A stretch of DNA of 64,000 bases. It comes from Xylophilus ampelinus (GTDB lineage Bacteria > Pseudomonadota > Gammaproteobacteria > Burkholderiales > Burkholderiaceae_C). Positions within the stretch are counted from its first letter, which is position 1, and every line of letters begins with the position of its first letter. This document shows, piece by piece, positions 52,541 through 60,923 of this stretch. Location: NCBI RefSeq assembly GCF_901875635.1, contig NZ_CABFMN010000022.1, positions 45,838 through 109,837 of the forward strand, given 5' to 3'. The translations under genes were made by a program, and so were the position numbers. The notes beneath the pieces are model-generated. The model was not told where the DNA came from. It was given only the letters and a program-made list of their open reading frames with translations, and ran no database searches.

Positions 52541-52764
52541 GCGACGCCGCGCCCGGATCACCGCGCGCCGGCGACCTGGCCCACGCGCGTGCCTGCTTCG
52601 CTGCCTGGCAGGCGCGTGCCGAGATGCAGGGCGTGGCACTGCGCGCGCCGCCGCCCGAGCCGACCACCTGCTGCGGCCGCGGCTGCAACGGCTGTGTGTG
52701 GGACGGTTTCTACGCCGCGGCGCTGTTCTGGTGCGAGGACGCGGCGCAGGCGCTGCAGCGCTGA
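52537..52764 (+). CDS. Oxidoreductase-like (OXLD1-type) small Cys protein
   Basis: A 75-residue protein whose second half (PPPEPTTCCGRGCNGCVWDG) is the short domain known as oxidoreductase-like N-terminal, also seen in the mitochondrial protein OXLD1. Four cysteines (45, 46, 50, 53) could bind a metal. The first ~35 residues are variable and helical. The function is unknown in bacteria and in mitochondria. Coupled to the SGNH hydrolase gene by ATGA overlap. Confidence 0.8.
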   Translation: MSDAAPGSPRAGDLAHARACFAAWQARAEMQGVALRAPPPEPTTCCGRGCNGCVWDGFYAAALFWCEDAAQALQR

Positions 52765-52796
52765 CGCCGTCCACCTGCGGTACGCCGGCTGGCCGC

Positions 52797-53465
52797 TCAG
52801 TCCTTCAGGTGCCGTGTCTGGTCGTAGGTCGGCTGCGGCCCCAGGCCCACCAGGTGCGCCGTGTCGGCCCAGTCGAGGATCTCGATGGCCTCGGGCTGCG
52901 CGGGGTCCGCCAGGCGCACGCGGCTGATGCCGGCGTTGGGGATGTCGCTCTGGCGCGGGCCGTCCAGCCCCAAGCCGCGCACGGTGCGCCACACCATGTC
53001 GAGCACGCCGCCGTGCGTCACCACCAGCACCGTGCCGCCCGGATGCTGCGCCGCGATGCTGCCCAGCGCCGCGATGGCGCGCGCATGGAACTGGCGCGTG
53101 GTCTCGCCGCCGGGCAGGCCGCGGTCGGCCTGGAACAGCAGCCAGTCTTCCCAGGCACGCGGGTGCCTGGCCTGGATCTCGTCGCCGCGCAGCCCTTCGC
53201 CGACGCCGAAGTTCTGCTCGCGCAGCGTCACGGTGGTCTGCACCGGCAGGCCCAGTTGCTGCGCGGCCGGCGCGGTGGTCTGCTGGGTGCGCAGCAGGTC
53301 GCTGCACACGATGTGCGCCACGCGCTCGCCCGCCAGGCGCAGGCCCAGGCGGCGCGCCTGCTCGTGGCCGGTGTCGTTGAGGGGGACGTCGATGTGGCCC
53401 TGGAAGCGCAGTTCGCGGTTCCAGTCGGTCTCGCCGTGGCGGATGAGGATCAGATCGGTGGGCAT
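52797..53465 (-). CDS. Histidine phosphatase family protein (GpmB/CobC-like)
   Basis: A 222-residue phosphatase with the catalytic LIRHGETDWN motif (His10), FQGHIDVPLN, the E of LREQNFGVGEG and the second His in VVTHGGV. Substrate is not predictable; members dephosphorylate small molecules or proteins. It is divergent from the alpha/beta hydrolase gene. Cytoplasmic. Confidence 0.88.
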   Translation of the reverse strand: MPTDLILIRHGETDWNRELRFQGHIDVPLNDTGHEQARRLGLRLAGERVAHIVCSDLLRTQQTTAPAAQQLGLPVQTTVTLREQNFGVGEGLRGDEIQARHPRAWEDWLLFQADRGLPGGETTRQFHARAIAALGSIAAQHPGGTVLVVTHGGVLDMVWRTVRGLGLDGPRQSDIPNAGISRVRLADPAQPEAIEILDWADTAHLVGLGPQPTYDQTRHLKD

Positions 53466-53579
53466 GGGCCACGCCATTGTCCACACGCACGCGCTGCTTG
53501 AATGACGCCGCGCAAGTGTGGGCGATTCGCTCACCCACGCGCCGTGCGCCGTGGCGCCCGCCGATGCCAGAATGCCGCC

Positions 53580-54293
53580 ATGCCCCGCCTCGTCTTCCTC
53601 CCTGGCCTGGCCTGCGATGCCCGGCTGTGGGACGCCCAGTTGCCCATCGTTCCGCCGGCGCTCGAGCCGCTCGTGAGCGACGCCCACATGCGCCACGCCA
53701 GCATCGAGACCATGGCGGCCGCCGTGCTCGCCGAGACAGCCGGTCCGCTGGTGCTGTGCGGCGCCTCGATGGGCGGGATGGTGGCGATGGAGGCCGCCCG
53801 CCAGGCGCCGGAGCGCATCGCCGGTCTGGCGCTGCTGGGCACGAATGCCGCGCCGGAAACACCCGATACCTACGAATTGCGCGCCTCGGCCATCGAGCAG
53901 TTCGAGCAGGGCGAGGTGCGCGACGTGATCGAGCCCAACATCGCCTTCGCCTTCCACCCGGTGCAGGCGGCCGATCGGGCGCTGACGCAGCGCTACCTGG
54001 AGATCATCCTGGACGCCGGCGCGGCGCAGCTGATCCGCCAGAACCGCGCGGTGATGCAGCGCCCCGACGCGCGCCTGCACCTGGGCCGTCTGCGCTGTCC
54101 GGTGCTGGTGGCGTGCGGCGACAGCGACCGCCTGACGCCACCGGCCGCCTCGCGCGAGATCGCCGCCCTGCTGCCGCAGGCCGAACTGCACTGGATCGCG
54201 GCCTGTGGCCACATGCTGACGATGGAAAAGCCAGGCCCTGTGAACGCGCTGCTGGGTGACTGGCTGCAGCGAATTTTGCTATCGAATCAATAG
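53580..54293 (+). CDS. Alpha/beta hydrolase, repeat-encoded C-terminus
   Basis: A 237-residue alpha/beta hydrolase. Nucleophile Ser63 in LCGASMGGM, Asp in ACGDSDRLTP and His in ACGHMLTMEKP form the triad. The ATG is preceded by CAGAAT at 6 nt and no ribosome site (leaderless type). The last residues (ILLSNQ) and the TAG stop come from dispersed repeat copy H, which suggests the original stop was lost or replaced when the repeat inserted. Substrate unknown. Confidence 0.85.
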   Translation: MPRLVFLPGLACDARLWDAQLPIVPPALEPLVSDAHMRHASIETMAAAVLAETAGPLVLCGASMGGMVAMEAARQAPERIAGLALLGTNAAPETPDTYELRASAIEQFEQGEVRDVIEPNIAFAFHPVQAADRALTQRYLEIILDAGAAQLIRQNRAVMQRPDARLHLGRLRCPVLVACGDSDRLTPPAASREIAALLPQAELHWIAACGHMLTMEKPGPVNALLGDWLQRILLSNQ

Positions 54294-54339
54294 CATTCTG
54301 CGCTTGCCTGACGGGCATTGCGGCCCGTTCTTGCGTGAT
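54272..54339 (+). repeat. Dispersed 65-bp repeat, copy H
   Basis: ATTTTGCTATCGAATCAATAGC, then TGCGCTTGCCTGACGGGC, GCGGCCCG and a GTGA end. It provides the stop of the alpha/beta hydrolase and ends exactly at the stop of the opposing 74-residue gene. Confidence 0.8.
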
Positions 54340-54564
54340 TCAGTCCAGGCGCCTTCGCGGCCCGCGCTCCGGCGAATCGATGCTGCGAAGCACGCCGATG
54401 CCGGCCGCCAGCGCCGACGAATAGCTGTCGTACACCCGCTCCGAAACCTGCAGGCGCGCATAGGAGGCGAAGGGGCCGTCCTCGCCTGTGCCTTCGAGCA
54501 GCACCCACCCGAACCCACCCTGCGCCAGCTCGCGCACGGTGACTGCGATGTCGCGCAGTTCCAT
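54340..54564 (-). CDS. Small conserved-looking protein, 74 aa
   Basis: Starts MELRDIAVTVRELAQGGFGW, a small two-layer-like protein that I do not recognise. The GGGAG ribosome site at the right distance and coding-type composition support it. No signal peptide. It converges on the alpha/beta hydrolase with a dispersed repeat between. Confidence 0.6.
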   Translation of the reverse strand: MELRDIAVTVRELAQGGFGWVLLEGTGEDGPFASYARLQVSERVYDSYSSALAAGIGVLRSIDSPERGPRRRLD

Positions 54565-54679
54565 GAAACAACTCCCTGAACTCTTTTTTTGGTCGCCCGT
54601 TGTAAGAGCGACTGGACAGGGAGCGTAAGGACATCCGTCACGCCGCGGGCATCGGCGCGCGCGAATGTGTGCCGCCGGC

Positions 54680-55336
54680 TCAATGCAGCGCGCCGCCGGC
54701 CTCGCGCAGGTCCTCGTGCACCACGAGCGAGGTGCCCACAGCGACGCGCAACGCGTCGACGACGGCCGCCAAGGCCATGCTGGGCTGGCCCGGCCAGTGC
54801 GCAGCCTGCTCGGGCAGGAAGGGAATGTGGACGAAGCCGCCGCGCACGCCTGCCGGCCCGCGCATCGCGAGCCGGTGCATGAGCCCGAAGAAGAGGTGGT
54901 TGCACACGAAGGTGCCGGCGCTGTTGGACACCGATGCCGGCACGCCCGCCGCGCGCAGGTCGCGCACGATGGCCTTGATCGGCAGCGTCGAGAAATACGC
55001 CGCCGGCGCGCCCGCCACCACCGGCTCGTCGATGGGCTGGCAGCCGACGTTGTCGCAGATGCGGCCGTCGTCGATGTTGATGGCGACGCGCTCGGGCGTG
55101 ATCTCGGCGCGACCGCCCGCCTGGCCGACGGCGATCACGAGGGTGGGCTGCAGCTCGTCGATGGCGGCATCGAGCTCGCGCAGCGCCTGCCCGAACACGC
55201 AGGCGATCCGCCGCGCATGCACCGTGGCCTGGCCGACGCGCCAGCCGTCGAGCGCGCGCACCGCCTCCCACGAGGGATTGATCGCTTCGCCACCGAAGGG
55301 CTCGAAGCCGGTGAGCAGCACGCGCGGCGAGGTCAT
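54680..55336 (-). CDS. pcp: Pyroglutamyl-peptidase I
   Basis: A 218-residue cysteine peptidase that removes N-terminal pyroglutamate. GFEPFGG start, catalytic Glu82 in [14 protein letters not shown], Cys145 in [11 protein letters not shown] and His170 in GFVHIPFL. The ATG overlaps the pxpA stop (ATGA). Together with pxpABC it makes a complete route from pyroglutamyl peptides to glutamate. Confidence 0.93.
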   Translation of the reverse strand: MTSPRVLLTGFEPFGGEAINPSWEAVRALDGWRVGQATVHARRIACVFGQALRELDAAIDELQPTLVIAVGQAGGRAEITPERVAINIDDGRICDNVGCQPIDEPVVAGAPAAYFSTLPIKAIVRDLRAAGVPASVSNSAGTFVCNHLFFGLMHRLAMRGPAGVRGGFVHIPFLPEQAAHWPGQPSMALAAVVDALRVAVGTSLVVHEDLREAGGALH

Positions 55337-56073
55337 GCCAGCGGCGTGATCGCGATGCCCTCGGCCGTGAGACGCTCGCGGATGCGCTTGGCAAAGGCAA
55401 GCGCATGCGCGCCGTCGCCGTGCAGGCACACCGACTGCGCGTTCACCGCCACCGTGCTGCCGTCGATCGCCGTCACCTGGTGGTCGCGCACCAGCGAGAG
55501 CGTCTGCGCGAGCGAGGCCTCCTCGTCCTCGATCAGCGCGCCGGGCTGGCTGCGCGGCACCAGGCTGCCGTCGGGCATGTAGCCGCGGTCGGCGAAGACC
55601 TCTTCCACCGGCGTCAGGCCGGCACGGCGCGCGGCCTCGATCATGCCGCTGCCGGCCAGGCCGAAGAACTTGAGCGACGGGTCGAACTTGCGCACCGCCT
55701 CGCACAGCGCCGCGGCCAGCTCGGGCTCCTTCACGGCCTGGTTGTAGAGCATGCCGTGCGGCTTCACGTGGACCAGCGTGCCGCCTTCGGCCTTCACGAT
55801 CGCGGCCAGCGCACCGATCTGGTAGAGCATGTTGGCGACGATCTCGTCCGGCGGCAGCTGCATGGCGCTGCGGCCGAAGTTCTCGCGGTCGGGAAAGCTG
55901 GGGTGCGCGCCGATGGCCACGCCGTTGTCGATGGCCCAGCGCACGCACTGGCGCATGGTCTTCGCGTCGCCGGCGTGCCAGCCGCAGGCGATGTTGGCGG
56001 AGCTCACGAGCGCGAGCAGCGCCTCGTCGTTGCCGGCGCCTTCGCCGAGGTCGGCGTTGAGGTCGATTTGCAT
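55333..56073 (-). CDS. pxpA: 5-oxoprolinase subunit A
   Basis: A 246-residue LamB/YcsF protein starting [12 protein letters not shown]. It forms the ATP-dependent 5-oxoprolinase with PxpB and PxpC, turning pyroglutamate into glutamate. [10 protein letters not shown] and the [10 protein letters not shown] block are typical. It lies 214 nt after pxpC, the gap being a hairpin repeat, and overlaps pcp. Confidence 0.94.
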   Translation of the reverse strand: MQIDLNADLGEGAGNDEALLALVSSANIACGWHAGDAKTMRQCVRWAIDNGVAIGAHPSFPDRENFGRSAMQLPPDEIVANMLYQIGALAAIVKAEGGTLVHVKPHGMLYNQAVKEPELAAALCEAVRKFDPSLKFFGLAGSGMIEAARRAGLTPVEEVFADRGYMPDGSLVPRSQPGALIEDEEASLAQTLSLVRDHQVTAIDGSTVAVNAQSVCLHGDGAHALAFAKRIRERLTAEGIAITPLA

Positions 56074-56112
56074 GGGGCCACCTTCTGAGGAAAACGGAGG
56101 TCGGAGAAAAAA

Positions 56113-56285
56113 GCGGACTTCCGGACGCAGAGGACGCGAAGGTTACGCAAAGGACGCGAAAAAGACAGGCAAAGGGATTTGCACGCGGGCCGATTGGAGG
56201 GCAGGAGCGATGGCGCCGCAGCCTGGGAACGGGTGCCTTCCGCGCCTTCTGCGAAACCTTGGCGCCCTCGCGACCGGAGGTCCGC
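56113..56285. repeat. Hairpin repeat element 3 (GAGGACGC type)
   Basis: A ~173-bp element with ends GCGGACTTCCGG (56113-56124) and near-complement at 56274-56285 (one mismatch). The left arm has ACGCAGAGGACGCGAAGG and ACGCAAAGGACGCGAAAAAG, the right arm pairs with it imperfectly. It fills the pxpC-pxpA spacer. Confidence 0.8.
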
Positions 56286-56287
56286 CT

Positions 56288-57319
56288 TCAGCCCACCGGC
56301 CACCCCATCGCCGCCAGCCCCTGGTCCACCGACGCGAGGTAGCGCTTCTGCGCCTGCCAGGCGGCCAGCGCGGCGGCGGCATCGACCTCGACCAGGCGCA
56401 GCAGGCCGCCCAGCGGCGCCTGCGCGAGCTTCCACAGGTCGGCGCGGATGACGACGGCGATGCGCGGGTAGCCTCCCGTGGTCTGCGCGTCGCCCATGAG
56501 GATGATGGGCTGGCCCGAAGGCGGGACCTGCACGGTCCCGGGCACGACACCGGCCGAGAGCATGTCGCCCGCTGCCTCGCGCTGCAGCGCCGGGCCCTCG
56601 AGTCGGCTGCCCATGCGGTTGCTCTGCGGCGTGATGCGCCATGCCGCGGCGTGGAAGGCGGCGCGGGATGCGGCGGTGAACTGATGGGACTCGGGCCCGG
56701 CCATCACGCGCAGCACGGTCGCACCGTCGCCGGAGGGCGGCACCACCGGCGCATCGGCGCCCTCGTCGCGCGACGGATCGGGGCCTCGCACCCCGAAGGC
56801 GCGACGCGCGCGTTGCGCCTCGGTGAGGCCCGATGCGCCCAGCGGCAGCCGATCGCCCTTCTTCAGCGCACGCCCTTCGTGACCGCCGAAGCCGGCCTTC
56901 AGGTCGGTGCTGCGCGAGCCCATGATGGGCGGCAGGTCGATGCCGCCGGCCACCGCCAGCCAGCTGCGCAGGCCGGCCGAAGCCGCCACGCGGTTGGCCC
57001 CGCCGAAGCGCAGGCGCTGGCCGGCGCGCACGGGCACGCTCCAGCCGGGGTGCAGCTGCTGGTCGTCCAGGCGCGCGTCGAAGTCGCTGCCGAGGTAGGC
57101 GATGCGGGTGTCGGACTCGAAGCGCAATTCTGCGTTGCCCATCGTCAGCTCGAGGCCGGCCGCGCCTTCGGGATTGCCGACCAGGCGGTTGGCCAGGCGC
57201 AGCGCCAGCGTGTCGAGCGCGCCGCCGGGGCAGATGCCGAGCTGGCGCAGGCCCTCACGGCCCAGGTCCTGGACCGAGGCGAGCATGCCGGGCTTGTGGA
57301 CGACGAGGAGGCCGCTCAC
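56288..57319 (-). CDS. pxpC: 5-oxoprolinase subunit C (biotin-dependent carboxyltransferase-like)
   Basis: A 343-residue KipA/PxpC protein. [20 protein letters not shown] start, GGALDTLALRLANRLVGN, LAVAGGIDLPPIMGSRSTD and the GYPRIAVVI end are typical. The GTG start at 57319 overlaps the expected ancestral stop of pxpB (GTGA). Confidence 0.92.
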   Translation of the reverse strand: MSGLLVVHKPGMLASVQDLGREGLRQLGICPGGALDTLALRLANRLVGNPEGAAGLELTMGNAELRFESDTRIAYLGSDFDARLDDQQLHPGWSVPVRAGQRLRFGGANRVAASAGLRSWLAVAGGIDLPPIMGSRSTDLKAGFGGHEGRALKKGDRLPLGASGLTEAQRARRAFGVRGPDPSRDEGADAPVVPPSGDGATVLRVMAGPESHQFTAASRAAFHAAAWRITPQSNRMGSRLEGPALQREAAGDMLSAGVVPGTVQVPPSGQPIILMGDAQTTGGYPRIAVVIRADLWKLAQAPLGGLLRLVEVDAAAALAAWQAQKRYLASVDQGLAAMGWPVG

Positions 57320-57995
57320 AGCTCGACGCTTTCCCGACGAAGCGCACGCGGTCGCCGGGCCGCAGCAAGGTGGGATCGTCGGCCAGCGGATCGAACAGCG
57401 CCAGCGGCGTTCGACCGATGAGCTGCCAGCCGCCGGGCGACACCAGCGGGTAGATGCCCGTCTGCGCACCGCCGATGCCCACGGAGCGCGCCGGCACCGC
57501 CGTGCGCGGCTCGCTGCGGCGCGGCGTGGCCAGTTCGGGCACGAGGCCGCCCATGAACGCGAAGCCGGGCAGGAAGCCCAGCAGGTAGACCACATAGTCG
57601 CCCGCGGCATGCCGCCGCACCACCTCGTCGGCCGGCAGGCCGGTGTGGCGGGCCACGTCGTGCAGGTCGGGGCCGTGCTCGCCGCCGTAGGCCACCGGGA
57701 TCTCGACCGTGCGGGCCTCGCCCGCCGCGGCATCGCCCAGTTCGGGCCAGAGCGTCAGCACGCGCAGCTCCAGTTCGCCGGCGTCGATGCACTCGGGGTC
57801 GAACAGCAGGGTGAGGTTGTTCATGCCCGGCAGCACCTCGCCCACCTCGGGCCAGGCCTGCGCGGCCTGTCCGAGCGCCCAGACCTTGCGCTGGACGGCG
57901 AGCGTGGCGGGGGGCGGCAGCTCGACCAGCAGCGCCGCGTCGCCCAGGGCGTGCACGCGTGGCGCGGGACCGGCCGTTCGGTCGACCAACCTCAC
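57255..57995 (-). CDS. pxpB: 5-oxoprolinase subunit B (frameshifted 3' end)
   Basis: A KipI/PxpB protein of 246 residues as read. [13 protein letters not shown] start, [12 protein letters not shown] and [24 protein letters not shown] are typical. After [11 protein letters not shown] the frame gives a Cys/Arg/Pro-rich tail running 65 nt into pxpC. One base over, the same DNA reads RESVEL-stop ending in the GTGA overlap with pxpC, the natural end for this family. A 1-nt deletion near 57340, real or a sequencing error, is the simplest explanation. The GTG start overlaps the coaD stop (GTGA). Confidence 0.85.
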   Translation of the reverse strand: MRLVDRTAGPAPRVHALGDAALLVELPPPATLAVQRKVWALGQAAQAWPEVGEVLPGMNNLTLLFDPECIDAGELELRVLTLWPELGDAAAGEARTVEIPVAYGGEHGPDLHDVARHTGLPADEVVRRHAAGDYVVYLLGFLPGFAFMGGLVPELATPRRSEPRTAVPARSVGIGGAQTGIYPLVSPGGWQLIGRTPLALFDPLADDPTLLRPGDRVRFVGKASSCERPPRRPQARHARLGPGPGP

Positions 57996-58495
57996 TCCCG
58001 CCCGAGGCTGCGCACCTTGGCCGCGAGCCGCTGCTCGACGTGCGGCGAGACGAACTTGCCGACCTCGCCGCCGAGCACGGCGATCTCGCGCACGAAGGTG
58101 CTGGAGATGAACTGGTACTTGTCCTGGGGCGTGAGGAAGACCGTCTCGACCTCGGGCATGAGCGTGCGGTTCATGCCGGCGAGCTGGAACTCGTAGTCGA
58201 AGTCGGTCACGGCGCGCAGGCCGCGCACCATGGCCTTGCCGCCGCGCGCGACGACGAAGTCGCGCAGCAGGCCGGAGAAGCTCTCGACGGTGACCGTCTC
58301 GCCATAGGGCCGCGCGACCTCGCGGGCCATGTCGATGCGCTCCTGCAGCGTGAACAGCGCCTTCTTGTGGTGGCCGGCGGCCACCGCCACGATCACCTTG
58401 GAGAACAGCTGCGTCGCACGCCGCACCACGTCCTCGTGACCGAGCGTCATGGGATCGAAGGTGCCGGGATAGACCGCGATCACGTTGGATGTCAT
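57992..58495 (-). CDS. coaD: Phosphopantetheine adenylyltransferase
   Basis: A 167-residue CoaD of coenzyme A synthesis. [12 protein letters not shown] carries the T/HxGH motif and ISSTFVREI the KMSKS-like loop. It precedes the pxp genes on the same strand and overlaps pxpB by 4 nt. rsmD lies upstream, as commonly seen. Confidence 0.95.
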   Translation of the reverse strand: MTSNVIAVYPGTFDPMTLGHEDVVRRATQLFSKVIVAVAAGHHKKALFTLQERIDMAREVARPYGETVTVESFSGLLRDFVVARGGKAMVRGLRAVTDFDYEFQLAGMNRTLMPEVETVFLTPQDKYQFISSTFVREIAVLGGEVGKFVSPHVEQRLAAKVRSLGRE

Positions 58496-58584
58496 GAGTT
58501 CCTCCTGCTGGGGACCGGGGGTTCGTTGTCGGGCGCATTATGTACGGCGCCTCGCGGGGGGCCGCCCGGCGGCGGCACGGGCTT

Positions 58585-59208
58585 TCAGGCGCCGCCGGCG
58601 GCGCGCAGCAGGTGCGCATGCACAACACCGGCCTTGAGGTGCCGGTACACCGACAGGCCGAAGGGGGCCAGCTCCTCGTCGCTCCAGGCGCGCGCGGCTT
58701 CCAGGTACACCACGCCGCCGGGCCGCAGCACGCGGGCCACGGCACGCAGGCTGCGCCCGTACAGCGTGGCCTGGTCGAAGGGCGGATCGATGAAGACGGC
58801 GTGCCACTGCCCGGCAGGGGCGCGCTCGAGCTGGGCCACGCCATCGCCGCGCTCGACGCGCACGGCATCGGCCTGCAGCTTCTCGCGTGTCGCCTTCATC
58901 TGCGCGACCAGGGCCGCGTCCTGCTCGCACAGCAGGGCCACGGCGGCGCCGCGCGAGGCGGCCTCGAAGCCCAGCGCGCCGGTGCCGGCGAAGACGTCGA
59001 TGCAGTGCCAGCCCGGCAGCTCGCCGCCCGTGGCGCCGGCCAGGCTGGCGAGCCAGTTGAACAGCGTTTCGCGCACGCGGTCGGGCGTGGGGCGCAGGCC
59101 GGGCCTGTCGGCGACAGCCAGGCGGGTGCGGCGCCACTGGCCGCCGATGATGCGGACCTCGTGCGGGCGGGTGCTTTTTGCGGCGGGCTGCGGGGAAGAA
59201 CGGGGCAT
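58585..59208 (-). CDS. rsmD: 16S rRNA (guanine-966-N2)-methyltransferase
   Basis: A 207-residue RsmD. VRIIGGQWRRTRL near the start, SAM-binding DVFAGTGALGFEAASRGA, and the catalytic DPPF in FIDPPFDQ. The rsmD-coaD order is standard. The start is preceded by the lysE stop region 9 nt away. Confidence 0.94.
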   Translation of the reverse strand: MPRSSPQPAAKSTRPHEVRIIGGQWRRTRLAVADRPGLRPTPDRVRETLFNWLASLAGATGGELPGWHCIDVFAGTGALGFEAASRGAAVALLCEQDAALVAQMKATREKLQADAVRVERGDGVAQLERAPAGQWHAVFIDPPFDQATLYGRSLRAVARVLRPGGVVYLEAARAWSDEELAPFGLSVYRHLKAGVVHAHLLRAAGGA

Positions 59209-59217
59209 GCGGCGAGC

Positions 59218-59853
59218 TTACGCGAGCGCGCGCGTCAGCAGCCCCGCCGCCAGCGCCAGCATCGTGACCCCGATGCCGGCGTCGAGCACCTGCCAGGCCC
59301 GGGGCCGTTCGAAGAGCGGCGCCAGCAGGCGCGCGCCGTAGCCCAGCGCCACGAACCAGCCGGCACTCGCCAGCGCAGCACCCGCGACGAAGGCGAGGCG
59401 CTGCAGCGGCGCATGCTGCGCGCCGATGCTGCCGACCAGCAGCACGGTGTCGAGGTAGACGTGCGGGTTCAGCAGCGTGAAGGCGGCGGCCTGTGCCAGC
59501 ACCGCGCCGCGCGGCAAGGCCGGGCGCCCCGCTTCGGCACGCAGCGCGTCGCCGCGCCGGCTGCGCCAGAGGGCGCGCAGCCCATAGCCGGCGAGGAAGG
59601 CCGCGCCCGCCATGGCGAGCGCGCGTGCCAGGTCCGGCCGCCCGGCCAGGAGCTGCGCCATGCCGGCCACGCCCGCGGCCACCAGCACGGCATCGGCCAG
59701 GGCGCAGAACAGCACGACCTCGCCCACGTGCTCGCGTCGCAGGCCCTGGCGCAGCACGAAGGCGTTCTGCGCGCCGATGGCGACGATGAGGCCGAGGCTC
59801 AGCAGCAGGCCCTGGCCGAAGGCGAGGAGAAAAGAAGAAGAAGCGGCAGTCAT
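59218..59853 (-). CDS. LysE/ArgO-type amino-acid exporter
   Basis: A 211-residue exporter with about six hydrophobic segments. LSLGLIVAIGAQNAFVLRQGL is the LysE/ArgO signature and FTLLNPHVYLDTVLLVGSIG carries the family's NPH motif. It should export lysine, arginine or their analogues. It is divergent from an ArgP/LysG-type regulator, the classical arrangement, with 76 nt between. Confidence 0.9.
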   Translation of the reverse strand: MTAASSSFLLAFGQGLLLSLGLIVAIGAQNAFVLRQGLRREHVGEVVLFCALADAVLVAAGVAGMAQLLAGRPDLARALAMAGAAFLAGYGLRALWRSRRGDALRAEAGRPALPRGAVLAQAAAFTLLNPHVYLDTVLLVGSIGAQHAPLQRLAFVAGAALASAGWFVALGYGARLLAPLFERPRAWQVLDAGIGVTMLALAAGLLTRALA

Positions 59854-59880
59854 CAGGGGCCGAGCTTGCCGCCGGCACGC

Positions 59881-59928
59881 GATGAAGCCAAACTAAATCT
59901 CCTTCATTCGATTCAGTTTGGCTTCATC
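59881..59928. promoter_or_regulatory. Perfect 14-bp inverted repeat operator between lysE and argP
   Basis: GATGAAGCCAAACT (59881-59894) and its exact complement (59915-59928) with a 20-nt spacer. The right arm ends one nucleotide before the regulator's ATG. This is the expected place for the ArgP/LysG site controlling the exporter. Confidence 0.7.
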
Positions 59929-59929
59929 C

Positions 59930-60826
59930 ATGCTCGACTACGCCGCCCTGGCCGCCCTGCACGCCGTCGTCCGCGAGGGCAGCTTCGAACGCGCCGCCCG
60001 CGCGCTGCACGTGAGTCCCTCGGCCGTGTCGCAACGGGTGCGGCTGCTGGAGGAGCGCATGGGCGGCGCGCTGGTCGTGCGCGGCCAGCCCTGCACGGCC
60101 ACCGACGCCGGGCGTCGCCTGTGCCAGCACGTCGAGCAGGTGCGGCTCATGGAGCACGACTTGGGCGCCGCCCTGCCCGCGCTCGGCGCCGACGGCGCGG
60201 CGCCCGCCCGAGCGACCTTGCCCGTGGCCGTCAACGCGGACAGCCTCGCGACCTGGTTCACCCCGGGCGTCGCGGCGTTCGCGGCGCAGGCGCCCGTGCT
60301 GCTGGACATCGCGGTCGACGACCAGGACCACACCGCCGAGCGGCTGCGCAGCGGCGCCGTGCTGGCCGCCGTGACGGCGCTGGCCCAGCCGGCGGCCGGC
60401 TGCAGCGTGCAGCCGCTGGGCGCGATGCGCTACGTGGCGGCCGCCAGCCCGGACTTCATCGCCCGCCACTTCGCGCAGGGCGTCGGTGCGCGCTCGCTGG
60501 CCGAAGCGCCGAGCCTGCTGTTCGACCACAAGGATCAGCTGCAGGCGCGCTGGGCGCGGCGTGTGTGCCACCGTGCGGTGGTGCTGCCGCAGCACCGGCT
60601 GCCGTCGTCGCATGCCTTCGTGGAGGCGGCACGGGCCGGCATGGGCTGGGGCCTGCATCCCGAAGCACTGGCGGCGCCGGCCCTGGCCGAGGGCAGCCTC
60701 GTCGAGCTGGTACCGGGCGCGGTGCTGGACGTGCCGCTGTACTGGCAGCATGCGCGCGCCGCGTCGACCTTGCTGGCCGGGCTGACGGCCGCCGTGGTGC
60801 GGGCGGCACGGGCCGCCCTGCACTGA
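59930..60826 (+). CDS. argP: ArgP/LysG-type LysR regulator
   Basis: A 298-residue LysR-type regulator starting MLDYAALAALHAVVREGSFE, the ArgP/IciA/LysG subgroup start. Helix-turn-helix SPSAVSQRVRLLEERMGG, then the effector domain. It probably activates the divergent lysE exporter in response to basic amino acids, as in Corynebacterium and E. coli. The start is fixed by the family's usual N-terminus; a TTG 12 nt upstream is possible. Confidence 0.9.
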   Translation: MLDYAALAALHAVVREGSFERAARALHVSPSAVSQRVRLLEERMGGALVVRGQPCTATDAGRRLCQHVEQVRLMEHDLGAALPALGADGAAPARATLPVAVNADSLATWFTPGVAAFAAQAPVLLDIAVDDQDHTAERLRSGAVLAAVTALAQPAAGCSVQPLGAMRYVAAASPDFIARHFAQGVGARSLAEAPSLLFDHKDQLQARWARRVCHRAVVLPQHRLPSSHAFVEAARAGMGWGLHPEALAAPALAEGSLVELVPGAVLDVPLYWQHARAASTLLAGLTAAVVRAARAALH

Positions 60827-60840
60827 CGCGAGTCGCTCGC

Positions 60841-60909
60841 TTTACTATGAAATCGATAGCTGCTTGCGCCCAGCGGGTGAGCGCTAGGGACCGATTTCTC
60901 TCGAAGAAT
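60841..60909 (+). repeat. Dispersed 65-bp repeat, copy I
   Basis: TTTACTATGAAATCGATAGC, then TGCTTGCGCCCAGCGGGTGA, GCGCTAGGGACC and a TCGAAGAA end. It lies between argP and the M16 gene that converges on it. Confidence 0.85.
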
Positions 60910-60923
60910 TAGGAAGCCAGGTC

